NCBI GenBank assembly: GCA_022710935.1 | Contig: JAKLFY010000035.1 | Coordinates: forward strand, 1 to 63,630 | Length of the DNA: 63,630 nucleotides | Direction of reading: 5' to 3' | DNA from: Verrucomicrobiota bacterium | GTDB lineage: Bacteria; Verrucomicrobiota; Verrucomicrobiia; Limisphaerales; J093 | In this document: positions 9,406 to 17,730 of the stretch, in pieces | Position numbering within the stretch: position 1 is the first letter of the stretch | Layout of the letters: every line of letters starts with the position of its first letter | Notes under the pieces: model-generated | Database searches by the model: none | Told to the model about the DNA's origin: nothing | Seen by the model: the letters and a program-made list of their open reading frames with translations, nothing else | Made by a program: the position numbers and the translations under genes

Positions 9406-10506
9406 TCAGGAGATCCAACCCCACACGGTCAGCACAACAAACCCGGCCAGCAACGCCACCCCCGCCCGCTCGATCCATGTTCCGCGCCTGTCCGAAGGCA
9501 CCGCCCGGTCGAAAAACGGGACCAGCGCGCACAACAGCGGGACAATCCCCATCAGGGCCATTCCCGCATACTCGAGCTTCCCGGGGAAGAGCTTCAGCGC
9601 CTGGTACTGCGCCAGGAAATACCACTCGGGCTTGATGCCCAGCGGCGCCGCTCCGAACGGATCCGCTTCCGCTTCCAACGCCCTGGGCCAGACCGCCGAG
9701 AGCGCCACCAGCAACGCGAAGGCCGCCAGCCAAACGGGCAGCTCCGACGCGAAATAGTCGAAGAAGAACTTCTTGTGCTTCTTCTGACGCGCCGGCAGAG
9801 CCGCAAACGAGTCGGGCTCGCTCATCCCCTGGATCTGCACGAAAAGCAGGTGCATCCCGATCAACCCCAGAACCGCAAGCGGCAGCACCACCACGTGCAG
9901 CACGTAGAATCGGCCGATCGTGTCGGTGGTGACCGTCGGCCCGCCTCGCAGCAGGCTGGCCATCCAGGGGCCGAGACCCGGCGCTTTCTCCATTTCCGTC
10001 AAGCCGACGTTGGTCGCGAAGAACGAAAGATCGTCCCACGGGAGCAGATAACCCGAGAATCCGAAGGCCATGCAGAGCCCCAGCAGCGCCAAACCGACCA
10101 GCCACGTGCCCTCGCGAGGCGCCCGATACGCCTTCATGAAGTACGCCGAGAACATGTGCAGAAAGAGCGTCAGGATCATCAGGTTCGCCGACCAGTGATG
10201 GATGCTGCGCATCAGATTGCCGTAGGGCACTTCCATCACGATCCGTTGCACCGATTGCCAGGGCTCGGCCGGTCGATAGTAGACCATCAGCAGGATCCCC
10301 GTGAAAACCTGGATCGCGAAAAAGAAGAGTGCCAGACCGCCCATCATGTACCACGCGGCGTGCCGATGCTCGGGCACTTTCTTGTTCCTTAAGAAATCGA
10401 CAATGGGCCACACCGGGAACCGCGCCAGCAGCGCCCGACCCAGCTTGCCCAGCGCCTTGTCCGCTGGCGGCAATTCCTTCAGAGCCTCCTCCGGTACCGT
10501 ATGCAT
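9406..10506 (-). CDS. Cytochrome b of a bc/b6f-type complex (b6 and subunit IV fused)
   Basis: The 366-residue quinol-oxidising membrane subunit. Heme ligands are H103 and H117 in helix B (SIHHWSANLMILTLFLHMF) and H204 and H219 in helix D (YVLHVVVLPLAVLGLIGMH). The 13/14 intervening-residue pattern is that of b6 rather than mitochondrial-type cytochrome b. The C-terminal part contains the PEWY quinol-site motif (GIKPEWYFLAQYQALK) and the extra helices of subunit IV. The ATG at 10506 is preferred over 10530 because the latter lies inside a palindromic repeat. It follows the Rieske gene and precedes the bd-like cytochrome gene in the same direction. Confidence 0.92.
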   Translation of the reverse strand: MHTVPEEALKELPPADKALGKLGRALLARFPVWPIVDFLRNKKVPEHRHAAWYMMGGLALFFFAIQVFTGILLMVYYRPAEPWQSVQRIVMEVPYGNLMRSIHHWSANLMILTLFLHMFSAYFMKAYRAPREGTWLVGLALLGLCMAFGFSGYLLPWDDLSFFATNVGLTEMEKAPGLGPWMASLLRGGPTVTTDTIGRFYVLHVVVLPLAVLGLIGMHLLFVQIQGMSEPDSFAALPARQKKHKKFFFDYFASELPVWLAAFALLVALSAVWPRALEAEADPFGAAPLGIKPEWYFLAQYQALKLFPGKLEYAGMALMGIVPLLCALVPFFDRAVPSDRRGTWIERAGVALLAGFVVLTVWGWIS

Positions 10507-10519
10507 GTGATCTGCTTTT

Positions 10520-10594
10520 CTAGCCCGCATCGCCCCACGTTCTGTGGTCCTTCGGCTTCGCCAGGGTCACAACTCGATGAAACATGCGGGCTAG
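10520..10594. repeat. 75-bp palindromic repeat (family R1) supplying the Rieske stop codon
   Basis: The ends form a perfect 11-bp inverted repeat, CTAGCCCGCAT/ATGCGGGCTAG. On the minus strand it reads CTAGCCCGCATGTTTCATC followed closely by TTGTGACC, matching the element at 31179-31252. The TAG stop of the Rieske gene (10591-10593) is part of the element. Weaker relatives lie at 51268-51338 and 56901-56975. Confidence 0.85.
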
Positions 10595-11064
10595 GCCTTC
10601 TCCGACCGATAGACATACAGAAGCCCGCCCTGTTCCGCCACCCGGTACCGGGTCAGCGGTTTGGGAGGCGGACCCGACACGTTCTTTCCCTCCAGATCAT
10701 AGACCCCTCCGTGGCAATGACAGTGAATCGAGCCGCCTTGGAACTCGACGTTGCACCCCGCATGCGTGCATTTGGACGACAGCGCCCTCAACTCGCCCTC
10801 GGACGTTCTGAAAACCACCAGACCTCCCCCCGCAAAGCCCGCGTTCCGCCCCTGGCCGGGCTGCGCGATGTCTTCCGCCTTCACCCCCTCGATTGGCGCC
10901 TTCCCCTCCGCGTCAAACGGGTCTTTCGGAATCGTTGGGGCAAGGTATCGGTAGACCGGGTAGAGCAATCCGCCCGCCCAAGCCATCGACAACAGGCCCA
11001 ACCCCCCCAGGAAGCGGCGCCTGCCCCCGTCCCCCTCCCGCCTGGTTCCATTCGAGTCTGTCAT
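10591..11064 (-). CDS. Rieske [2Fe-2S] iron-sulfur protein
   Basis: A 157-residue high-potential electron carrier that takes electrons from quinol at cytochrome b and passes them to cytochrome c. Cluster motifs are CTHAGC (C99, H101, disulfide C104) and CHCHGG (C115, H118, disulfide C117). The N-terminus has a twin-arginine-like stretch, GGRRRFLGGLG, followed by a hydrophobic anchor, as expected for Tat-inserted Rieske proteins. The ATG at 11064 is chosen over 11085 because GGGAGGG lies just before it. It is the first gene of the Rieske, cytochrome b, bd-like/cytochrome c, bd-like operon. The TAG stop lies inside a palindromic repeat. Confidence 0.95.
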   Translation of the reverse strand: MTDSNGTRREGDGGRRRFLGGLGLLSMAWAGGLLYPVYRYLAPTIPKDPFDAEGKAPIEGVKAEDIAQPGQGRNAGFAGGGLVVFRTSEGELRALSSKCTHAGCNVEFQGGSIHCHCHGGVYDLEGKNVSGPPPKPLTRYRVAEQGGLLYVYRSEKA

Positions 11065-11334
11065 CGTCCCTCCCGTTTGTGGCAATCGAGATTCACTTCA
11101 GCCCCAATGCCCTCCAGTCGATTGCATGCCGGTCGCCTCCAGCCGCCCTGGAAATGCTGCACCCGCCCCTCGAAGGGTCTTGGAGCCAGATCGCGATCCG
11201 ACTTTCGCACCGCTTCCATCAGCCCTCACCCTACCAAGCCGCTCTGCTGCTGTACACCGGATTTCCTGGCGTGCTCCCCCTTCGCGGGACAATGCCTTTG
11301 ACTCCTCCCAGGGCCTGAACACGGTGAGCGCCGA

Positions 11335-12249
11335 TCACCGGGATTCTTCCCAGGTCTCGCACAGGCGGATGATCTCCGCGTCGCTGGCGCTGGGTGAGGG
11401 GAGGATGACGAGACGCGCCCGCGCTCGAGCCGTTTCGCCCGCCTTGAGGTCGCGTCCGAAAAGGGACAGGTAGGTCGAGTAGTGTCCATCGCTCTCGTGC
11501 GGCGTCGCGATCGCAAAGCAGTCGGTCGGCGCGGCCATCAGAATGGCGGCCAGACCTGCGCCTGGGGCCCGTCGAACGGCTAGCGGCCTGGCCAGCGGCG
11601 GACGAATCACCCAGGCGACCGGGTGCGGTTCGAGCTGCCAGCGTCCATCCCGAATGACCCCGGCCGCGGCGTCGTCGCGCGGGAAGATCTGCCAATCGCC
11701 TGCAGGCTTGTCAGCGGCGAAGAATCCCGACCGATTGGGCGTGGATGTGCTGTCCCGGGCGTAGACGATCGAGTTGGTGAACGGCGCGCTGAAGTAAGAA
11801 GCCAGAAACGATTCGAAGGCTTCGAGGTCACTGACCGCGCGGACGGTGGTCTCGAGGTCGAGTGTGGCCGGGCCGGCCCAGCGATAGAGTGCCTTCAGCT
11901 CGATGGGGCGTTCGGGCGTGGCCGGGAACAACACCTCGACCGCGCCGTCGGGGCGCAGTGTGGCGGTGCTGGGCCAATCCCAGGCGCCGCCTCCATGGCG
12001 TTTGCCCCGGGTGAACACGCGATAGTGACTGAACAGACCGTTGCTGCTGTCCAGGCGCGTGGCGGTCGGGACGTGAACGACGGAGGAGAGCCCGAGCGAT
12101 TTTCCGCCCGCGCGCAAGCGTCCGCGCAGGACACCGGTGTCGAACTCGAATCCGCCGTCGGCGGCGGGTTTGAAGGCTGGGGCTCCGTGGCTGGCGACGG
12201 CGCAGAGCGCCGCCAGCAGACAGGCGGCTGCGGGCATGAACGTGGTCAT
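11335..12249 (-). CDS. Secreted protein of unknown function
   Basis: A 304-residue product with a typical Sec signal peptide (MTTFMPAAACLLAALCAVAS, cleavage near HGAPA). The mature part is beta-rich (FEFDTGVLRGRLRAGGKSLG, then a series of short strands) and ends in a charged helix, DAEIIRLCETWEESR. I recognise no catalytic motif. The pattern resembles the sugar-binding or epimerase-like beta-sandwich proteins common in Verrucomicrobiota, but that is only an impression. It lies 55 bases downstream of mazG on the same strand. Confidence 0.6.
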   Translation of the reverse strand: MTTFMPAAACLLAALCAVASHGAPAFKPAADGGFEFDTGVLRGRLRAGGKSLGLSSVVHVPTATRLDSSNGLFSHYRVFTRGKRHGGGAWDWPSTATLRPDGAVEVLFPATPERPIELKALYRWAGPATLDLETTVRAVSDLEAFESFLASYFSAPFTNSIVYARDSTSTPNRSGFFAADKPAGDWQIFPRDDAAAGVIRDGRWQLEPHPVAWVIRPPLARPLAVRRAPGAGLAAILMAAPTDCFAIATPHESDGHYSTYLSLFGRDLKAGETARARARLVILPSPSASDAEIIRLCETWEESR

Positions 12250-12304
12250 TGGGTGGAGAGTGTGCTCCGCACCGATCGAAAGCCAAGCGCCGATTCACGC
12301 CGCT

Positions 12305-12325
12305 CTATTTAGATGCGACCCCATT
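12305..12325 (-). repeat. 21-bp sequence shared with 54273-54293 (family R3)
   Basis: The minus strand here reads AATGGGGTCGCATCTAAAT followed by AG, identical over 21 bases to 54273-54293 on the plus strand. Both copies sit at the very 3' end of a gene but are read in different frames, so the match is not conserved protein sequence. Confidence 0.85.
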
Positions 12326-12997
12326 GTCTTTCCGCTCTTTGGATCGCCATGCCCGTTCGCGTCGCTTCGCCTCCTGTCGCAACAGGGCCTCGGCGGACCA
12401 GCCGCGCTCCTGGCAGAGAGCGGCGAGTTCGAACAACGCCCTAGCAACCTGGGCCGGCGTGCGGCAGTCTTTCCGGGGAGGAAATCCTGGAGGGGGCGGA
12501 GAGGCGCGGAGGGGCTCCGCGACTTTCGCTTTGACCGCCTTTTTCCACAGTTTTTGCGCGCGCATGAGGGCGGGAAGGTGGCGGGGAATGCCGTCCATTG
12601 CCGAGGTGCGTTCGCTTTTTGTGCCGCGTTTCTCGTCCCGCTTGAGGCGATCCCATTGGGCCCAGACGGCGGCGGCGGTGTTGGCCGTGGCGGTGCCGAA
12701 GACGTGCGGGTGGCGATAAATCAGTTTGGCGACGAGCTTTCGGGCGACAGACGTGAAGTCGAAGGCGCCGCGTTCGCGGCCCAGTTGGCAATGGAAAACG
12801 ACTTGCAGCAGCAGATCGCCCAGTTCCTCTTCGAGTTCCTGGTCGTCGCCGGACTCGATCGCATCGATCATCTCATAGACCTCCTCGACGGCATGATAGC
12901 GGAGGGTCTGGTGGTCCTGCTCGCGGTCCCAGGGGCAACCGTCGGGCGCGCGCAAGCGGGCCATGATGGTCAGCAATTCGTCAATCGGCGTGGGCAT
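12305..12997 (-). CDS. mazG: MazG-type nucleoside triphosphate pyrophosphohydrolase
   Basis: MazG enzymes hydrolyse NTPs and dNTPs to NMP plus pyrophosphate, as house-cleaning and in control of ppGpp. The 230-residue product starts with the family signature LRAPDGCPWDREQDHQTLR. It shows the metal-binding EE-x-x-E ... E-x-x-D helices (EEVYEMIDAI, then EEELGDLLLQVVFH) at residues 38-66. The second MazG-like domain of E. coli MazG is only partly recognisable, with a Lys/Arg-rich C-terminus. It sits 21 bases after proB and is probably co-transcribed. The last residues (NGVASK) and the TAG stop come from a 21-bp sequence found again at the end of the GH95-like gene. Confidence 0.93.
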   Translation of the reverse strand: MPTPIDELLTIMARLRAPDGCPWDREQDHQTLRYHAVEEVYEMIDAIESGDDQELEEELGDLLLQVVFHCQLGRERGAFDFTSVARKLVAKLIYRHPHVFGTATANTAAAVWAQWDRLKRDEKRGTKSERTSAMDGIPRHLPALMRAQKLWKKAVKAKVAEPLRASPPPPGFPPRKDCRTPAQVARALFELAALCQERGWSAEALLRQEAKRRERAWRSKERKDNGVASK

Positions 12998-13018
12998 AGG
13001 CAGGAGGGCGCACAGACC

Positions 13019-14083
13019 CTAAAGGACAACCAGGTTGTCGCGGTGCACCAGCACGGTGCGGGTGAGGTTCTTGGCGCGGATCTGGTCGGCGGCGAATCCG
13101 GGGATGCCGCGGGCGAACTCGGTGCCTTCCACGTCGCAGATGCGCACGACGTCGCCGGCGCGGAACTCGCCTTCGCAGCGGATCACCCCCGGCAACAGGA
13201 GGCTCTTGTTGGCCTCGCGCACGGCCTGGCGGGCGCCATCGTCCACGACCAGAGTCCCGCGCGGGTGATGGAAGAAGGCGATCCAGCGTTTGCGGCCCTG
13301 GAGCTTGCGTTCACGCGGAACGAACATCGTGCCTTCGGCCTCGCCATCGAGAATCCTGGCCAGCACGCCGCGGCGCCGGCCGCTGGCGATCACCAGCGGA
13401 ATGCCCGAGCGCGTCACGATGCGTCCGGCATCGATCTTGGTGGTCATTCCGCCCACGGCAGTCGCGCTGAGCGTGCCGTGTCCGAGGCGGACGATCCCGT
13501 CGTCGATTTTCTCGACAGCGGGCAGGAGTCGGGCGTCAGGTTGTCCGTAGTTTTGGATCAGGCCGTCGACGGACGTGAGGATGACGAGGAGATCGGCTGG
13601 AAGCAGGCAGGCGACCAGTGCTGAGAGCCGATCGTTGTCGCCGAACTTGAGTTCCGTGACCGAGACGGCGTCGTTTTCGTTGATGATCGGGATGACGCCG
13701 CGTTGCAGGAGGGTGACGAGCGTGTTTCGGGCGTTGAGGTGGCGGTCGTGGTGTTCGAGGTCTTCATGGGTGAGGAGCACCTGGGCCACGTGCAACCCGT
13801 GACGGGCGAACAGTTTTTCGTAGTTGGCCATCAGGCGCGACTGACCCACCGCGGCGCAGGCCTGCAATGCGGCCAGATCGGTCGGGCGCTTGTCGAAGTT
13901 CAGCACACCCATGCCCGCGCCGACCGCCCCCGAGCTGACCAACACCAACTCGCGGCCGGCTTGCCGCTGCCCGGCCACCTGGGCGGCCAGTTGCTCCATT
14001 TGCCCGAGGTCGGGTTGCTTGCGGCTGTCCGTCAGGATGCCGGTTCCCAGCTTCACGACCACGCGGCTGATGTCTTCAGGCAT
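13019..14083 (-). CDS. proB: Glutamate 5-kinase
   Basis: This enzyme phosphorylates glutamate to gamma-glutamyl phosphate, the first step of proline synthesis. The 354-residue product has the amino acid kinase fold: VVVKLGTGIL, SSGAVGAGMGVL, IPIINENDAVS and FGDNDRLSALVA for substrate, Mg-ATP and feedback sites. A C-terminal PUA domain (GTLVVDDGARQAV to the end) is the usual ProB architecture. The ATG at 14083 (MPEDISRVVVKLG) is preferred; upstream in-frame sequence is Cys/Arg-rich and not family-like. proA is not in the window. It is followed 21 bases later by mazG. Confidence 0.95.
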   Translation of the reverse strand: MPEDISRVVVKLGTGILTDSRKQPDLGQMEQLAAQVAGQRQAGRELVLVSSGAVGAGMGVLNFDKRPTDLAALQACAAVGQSRLMANYEKLFARHGLHVAQVLLTHEDLEHHDRHLNARNTLVTLLQRGVIPIINENDAVSVTELKFGDNDRLSALVACLLPADLLVILTSVDGLIQNYGQPDARLLPAVEKIDDGIVRLGHGTLSATAVGGMTTKIDAGRIVTRSGIPLVIASGRRRGVLARILDGEAEGTMFVPRERKLQGRKRWIAFFHHPRGTLVVDDGARQAVREANKSLLLPGVIRCEGEFRAGDVVRICDVEGTEFARGIPGFAADQIRAKNLTRTVLVHRDNLVVL

Positions 14084-14197
14084 CTTGCGTCGCACAAAAA
14101 CTGAGTAACAAACCGCCGTTCGGGTGTCGAGGGACGAAAACGGATGGGCACTGCGGAGTTCACAGTGTGTGCGTGCCGAGAGAACCGCGAACAAGGC

Positions 14198-17125
14198 TCA
14201 GAAGCTTACCCGAAGCCGATAGAACTTTCCCGAGGCATCCGGCGATTCGAGGGTATACGCCGAGGTCCCGTCACTGAGGATCGGCCCGGGCGGAGTGACC
14301 CAGGGGCTCGATTGCGCGAGATCGGCCGTGGCTTCGAGGGTTGCCCCGCTGGTTCTGGCCGGCCAGGACACCTTGACCCATTGGGGGGCCGAGCGCTCGA
14401 CCGTGACGCGCGCGATGGCGGGGTAGAGGAGGTTGACCGTGGCCGTGCCTGAGAGCTGGAGAATCAGGCGCCCGTCGCCGGCCAGGAATTGATGCGGGCT
14501 GCCCAGGCCGACCGGTTTGCCGTCGATCTCGAGGGCGGGGGCGCGTGTCAGGCCGTTGATCAGGACCGAGTAGGATCGCGCGGACCATCCTTTGACGGTG
14601 AACCGGACTCCGTCGATGCGCTCCTCGATCGCCGTGATCTCGCCGGGCGCATGGACCAGCAGGGCGTGGCGATTCAAGGCCGCGAAGTCGTAGAGCGGCG
14701 GTTCTTCGAGCAAGCGGACGGCAGGCGCCAGGACTGTGGCGGGGTTGATCGCTGGGCCGTTGCGGGTCTGGGGACGCAGGTTGTAGCTATCGGGCAAGAG
14801 ACCGCGATAATCGGGGTCGTCGATCGGGTAGCAATGCTGGATTCCGGCCGCGGTGATGCCGTCGGCGATCCGCTTCCAGGGGCCGTCCGGGTCGTGTCGG
14901 GCAAAGCGGTAGAGGGCGTCGGCATAGACCAGGCCGCACCATTGCACGGGCAGACCGATCCAGTTGGGCGCGACCCAGGCCGTCGCCCCGAGGACGGGGA
15001 TCGTGCCATAGACGCCGACAGGGTTGGACGTGGGCGGACTGAGATAGACAAACGGCACGCCCGTCCAGGCCCAATAGCGGGCCTGTTCGAGGAACCCCGG
15101 GTCGCGCGTGAGTTCGAACCCGATCGTGTAGACGCGGACGAGATGGGCTGAGGCCAGGATGTCGGGCGTGTGCAGCGGAATCTCCCAGGTCTGTGCCCCG
15201 CGCGGGACTGTGTTGCGGAATTGATCGAGGGCGCGCAGGTGGCGCAGGCCCAGGGTGCGCAGGACGGGATTGCCGGAGAAGAGGGCATCGTTGAGCAGTG
15301 ACTGCAGGACGGCGGCGGTGAGGCCGTTGGCGTCGGGCGCCCAGTGAGTCCGTCCATAGTCCAGTCCGTTGGCCGGTTTCTGGTAATGGACCGAGCCATC
15401 GGGCTGGAACCGGCCAAGCAGGGCGTTTCCGTGCGCCTGGGCCGCCACAGCGTTGTCGGAGACGGCGCCATAGATCAGGGCCGGGAGCGGGTAGGTGACA
15501 TGGCCGACTTGGGCGCTGTTGTAGTTCGCAGGCGGCACGAGCGCCAGGGCGTCTTGTGCACTGGTCCGGAGGCGCGCGGCCAGATCCGTGTCGCCCACTT
15601 TCGGCGCGAGCCAATCCATATACAGGGCGGCGTCGGCACTCGGTCCCGACGAGAAGCCCGGGGCGGCATGGCGATAGCGGTTCCCATCGCGGATCTGCGA
15701 GTCAAGCCAGCCCCGTGCGGCGAGGGCGAAGAAGTCGTCCGTGCTCATTCCGATTCCGGGCACGGGCGGGAGGCCGAAGAGGCGGACGTACTGCTGCACG
15801 GCGGGGACAACGGACCCCCCGCGCCCGCCGAGGAGAAGAGCGCTGACCGTGACACTGCGGTTGGCGGCGAGCGTGACGGTGTCGTAAGGGAGCAGGCTGC
15901 TTTCCTCGCGGTTGATGCCGTCGGAGCCGGGGAAGAGCAGGCCCATGAGATGCGATTGGGTGCCGAAGAAGCGGTCGGGTGAATCGAAAACGGCGCAGGT
16001 GTTGGGTTGATCGCGGTTCCATGCCAGTCCCACGTAGCGTTCCTGGGCGGCCAGAGCCATGAGAGGAAACGTCAGTTTCAGGGTATCGGGCACCTGGCGA
16101 TCCGAGCCCGGCGGATTGAGGTCCGCGGTGGAACTGCTCGGTTCGTTGTCGAGATACTCGACACCCGCCAGAAGGGCCTGGATCTTGTTTGTGCCGTAAT
16201 CGCCCAGACCGGCCAGCAGTGTGAAGACAGGCAGGTAAAGCACCGCGCGCTCCTGGTCCGCGCTGACGCGGGTCGAGACGCCCAGCGCTCCGGCCTGGTT
16301 CAGCGTGAACGCCTGCTCGATCTGCCACCTGGCGCCGTCGGGATCGGTGCAGACGGCTTTTGCTCGAATCGCGCCGCCGATCATTCTGTCGGCCAGCAGG
16401 CTCAGCGGCTGGTGCTCGATCGTGACGACGGCATCGGGACCATATCCGAACGGGAGCCAGCGCACCTGGCTGTTGTGCACGTAGCCGACCAGGGCCCGGT
16501 TGTTGCCGCATGCCAGGCGTTGACCCGCAACGTGGATCTCGAATTCGCCCAAACCGCCGCGGCCATGAATCAGTTTGAGATCGCCCGATTCGAGCGTGAC
16601 GGCATCCGGACCGGGGCCGGATGGGGCAGGGGAAGGCCAGGCCGGCGGGTGGAATGCCACGCGCGGCTCGAACCGGAGTCCGTTGAGCACGCATGTGCCG
16701 CTGGTGCCGGGCGGGTCGAAGCGCAGGCGATAGCTCGGCCCCAGGGCGGGCAGGCGGACTTTTGCATCGTGCCACTGGCCGCCTCCCGGAACGGCGAACC
16801 GGACCGAGTTCTCTTCAGTCGCATGGGTGTTGAAGTAGAAGATCTGCGCCATGCCGCCTTGATCGGACTTGAAGCGGATGTGAAGCCAGAGCGGGGTGTC
16901 GGCGGGGTAATTGCGGACCGGCCCGATCGTGTAAGGATCGCTGCCGGTAATGGACAGCACCATGCCATCGGCGTTGCCTGCGATGGGACCGAGGTCGTGG
17001 GTTGGCTGCCATCCCTGCCGGTCGGCGGTCTTCGTGAAGTCCCACGACGGCAGTGGGGCGGGATGCGCGCTGAACGCCGACGCGAGGACAAGGGAGGCGA
17101 TGAGGGATCCGAGGGCTCGATGCAT
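14198..17125 (-). CDS. Large secreted protein, toroid-like carbohydrate enzyme candidate
   Basis: A 975-residue product with a Sec signal peptide (MHRALGSLIASLVLASAFSA). The ATG at 17125 is chosen; a TTG five codons upstream is the alternative. The N-terminal third is a beta-sandwich like a carbohydrate-binding module. The middle (about 430-780) is rich in Trp, Tyr and paired helices, such as SADAALYMDWLAPKVGDTDL and YWAWTGVPFVYLSPP, suggesting an alpha/alpha toroid as in polysaccharide lyases and six-hairpin glycosidases. The last 75 residues form the fibronectin-like C-terminal domain ending KFYRLRVSF, seen on many secreted Verrucomicrobiota proteins. No family or catalytic residues can be named. 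Confidence 0.6.
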   Translation of the reverse strand: MHRALGSLIASLVLASAFSAHPAPLPSWDFTKTADRQGWQPTHDLGPIAGNADGMVLSITGSDPYTIGPVRNYPADTPLWLHIRFKSDQGGMAQIFYFNTHATEENSVRFAVPGGGQWHDAKVRLPALGPSYRLRFDPPGTSGTCVLNGLRFEPRVAFHPPAWPSPAPSGPGPDAVTLESGDLKLIHGRGGLGEFEIHVAGQRLACGNNRALVGYVHNSQVRWLPFGYGPDAVVTIEHQPLSLLADRMIGGAIRAKAVCTDPDGARWQIEQAFTLNQAGALGVSTRVSADQERAVLYLPVFTLLAGLGDYGTNKIQALLAGVEYLDNEPSSSTADLNPPGSDRQVPDTLKLTFPLMALAAQERYVGLAWNRDQPNTCAVFDSPDRFFGTQSHLMGLLFPGSDGINREESSLLPYDTVTLAANRSVTVSALLLGGRGGSVVPAVQQYVRLFGLPPVPGIGMSTDDFFALAARGWLDSQIRDGNRYRHAAPGFSSGPSADAALYMDWLAPKVGDTDLAARLRTSAQDALALVPPANYNSAQVGHVTYPLPALIYGAVSDNAVAAQAHGNALLGRFQPDGSVHYQKPANGLDYGRTHWAPDANGLTAAVLQSLLNDALFSGNPVLRTLGLRHLRALDQFRNTVPRGAQTWEIPLHTPDILASAHLVRVYTIGFELTRDPGFLEQARYWAWTGVPFVYLSPPTSNPVGVYGTIPVLGATAWVAPNWIGLPVQWCGLVYADALYRFARHDPDGPWKRIADGITAAGIQHCYPIDDPDYRGLLPDSYNLRPQTRNGPAINPATVLAPAVRLLEEPPLYDFAALNRHALLVHAPGEITAIEERIDGVRFTVKGWSARSYSVLINGLTRAPALEIDGKPVGLGSPHQFLAGDGRLILQLSGTATVNLLYPAIARVTVERSAPQWVKVSWPARTSGATLEATADLAQSSPWVTPPGPILSDGTSAYTLESPDASGKFYRLRVSF

Positions 17126-17146
17126 TGGGTGTGATGGCAAAGCCGT

Positions 17147-17713
17147 TCAAACGCTCTTGCCGACGGAGAAGGCCTTGGCGACGAGCCCGCCGATTCCGTA
17201 GTAGGCTTGAGTGTCCGGAGCGAACACAAGCGGTTTGACCTTCAGGATGTCGGCGTTGCCGTCGTTGGTCATGGCCGTCTCGTCGACTTTGACGTCGACC
17301 ACTTCGCCCACGAACTGGGTGTGCAGACCCAACTCGATCGTGTGGGCCAGCCTGCACTCGAGGACCATCGGGAATTCCGCAACATAGGGGGCGTCCACCA
17401 GGTCGCTTCGCACCGGGGTGAGCTTCACATCGGCGAACTTGTCGACTTCGCGCCCGGAGACCAATCCGAAGCGATCGACGGCCTGGACATGGGCTTCGGA
17501 CGGGATACTGATCGTGAAGGCTCTGCGCGCGATGATGTTGCCGTGGCTGTAGGTGGCCTTGCGCAACGACACGGCCACACACGGTGGTTTCGAGCAGCAA
17601 ATGCCTCCCCAGGCAGCCGTCATGACGTTGGGCTTGCCGCGGGGATCGTAGGTCCCCACGATAAACACCGGTGTGGGATACAGCAGTGTCTTGGGTCCGA
17701 GAGATTTCTTCAT
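17147..17713 (-). CDS. Flavin reductase-like FMN-binding split-barrel protein
   Basis: A 188-residue protein of the flavin reductase/DIM6-NTAB family. The family pattern is present: [20 protein letters not shown] near the start, then [15 protein letters not shown] and [11 protein letters not shown], which line the FMN site. [14 protein letters not shown] follows. Members either reduce flavins with NAD(P)H or simply bind FMN; which applies here is not visible. The start at 17713 ([12 protein letters not shown]) leaves a 17-base gap to the upstream permease gene, so the two are probably co-transcribed. A cysteine pair ([10 protein letters not shown]) is unusual and might be redox active. Confidence 0.85.
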   Translation of the reverse strand: MKKSLGPKTLLYPTPVFIVGTYDPRGKPNVMTAAWGGICCSKPPCVAVSLRKATYSHGNIIARRAFTISIPSEAHVQAVDRFGLVSGREVDKFADVKLTPVRSDLVDAPYVAEFPMVLECRLAHTIELGLHTQFVGEVVDVKVDETAMTNDGNADILKVKPLVFAPDTQAYYGIGGLVAKAFSVGKSV

Positions 17714-17730
17714 AGAACGAGCCTGTTGAA

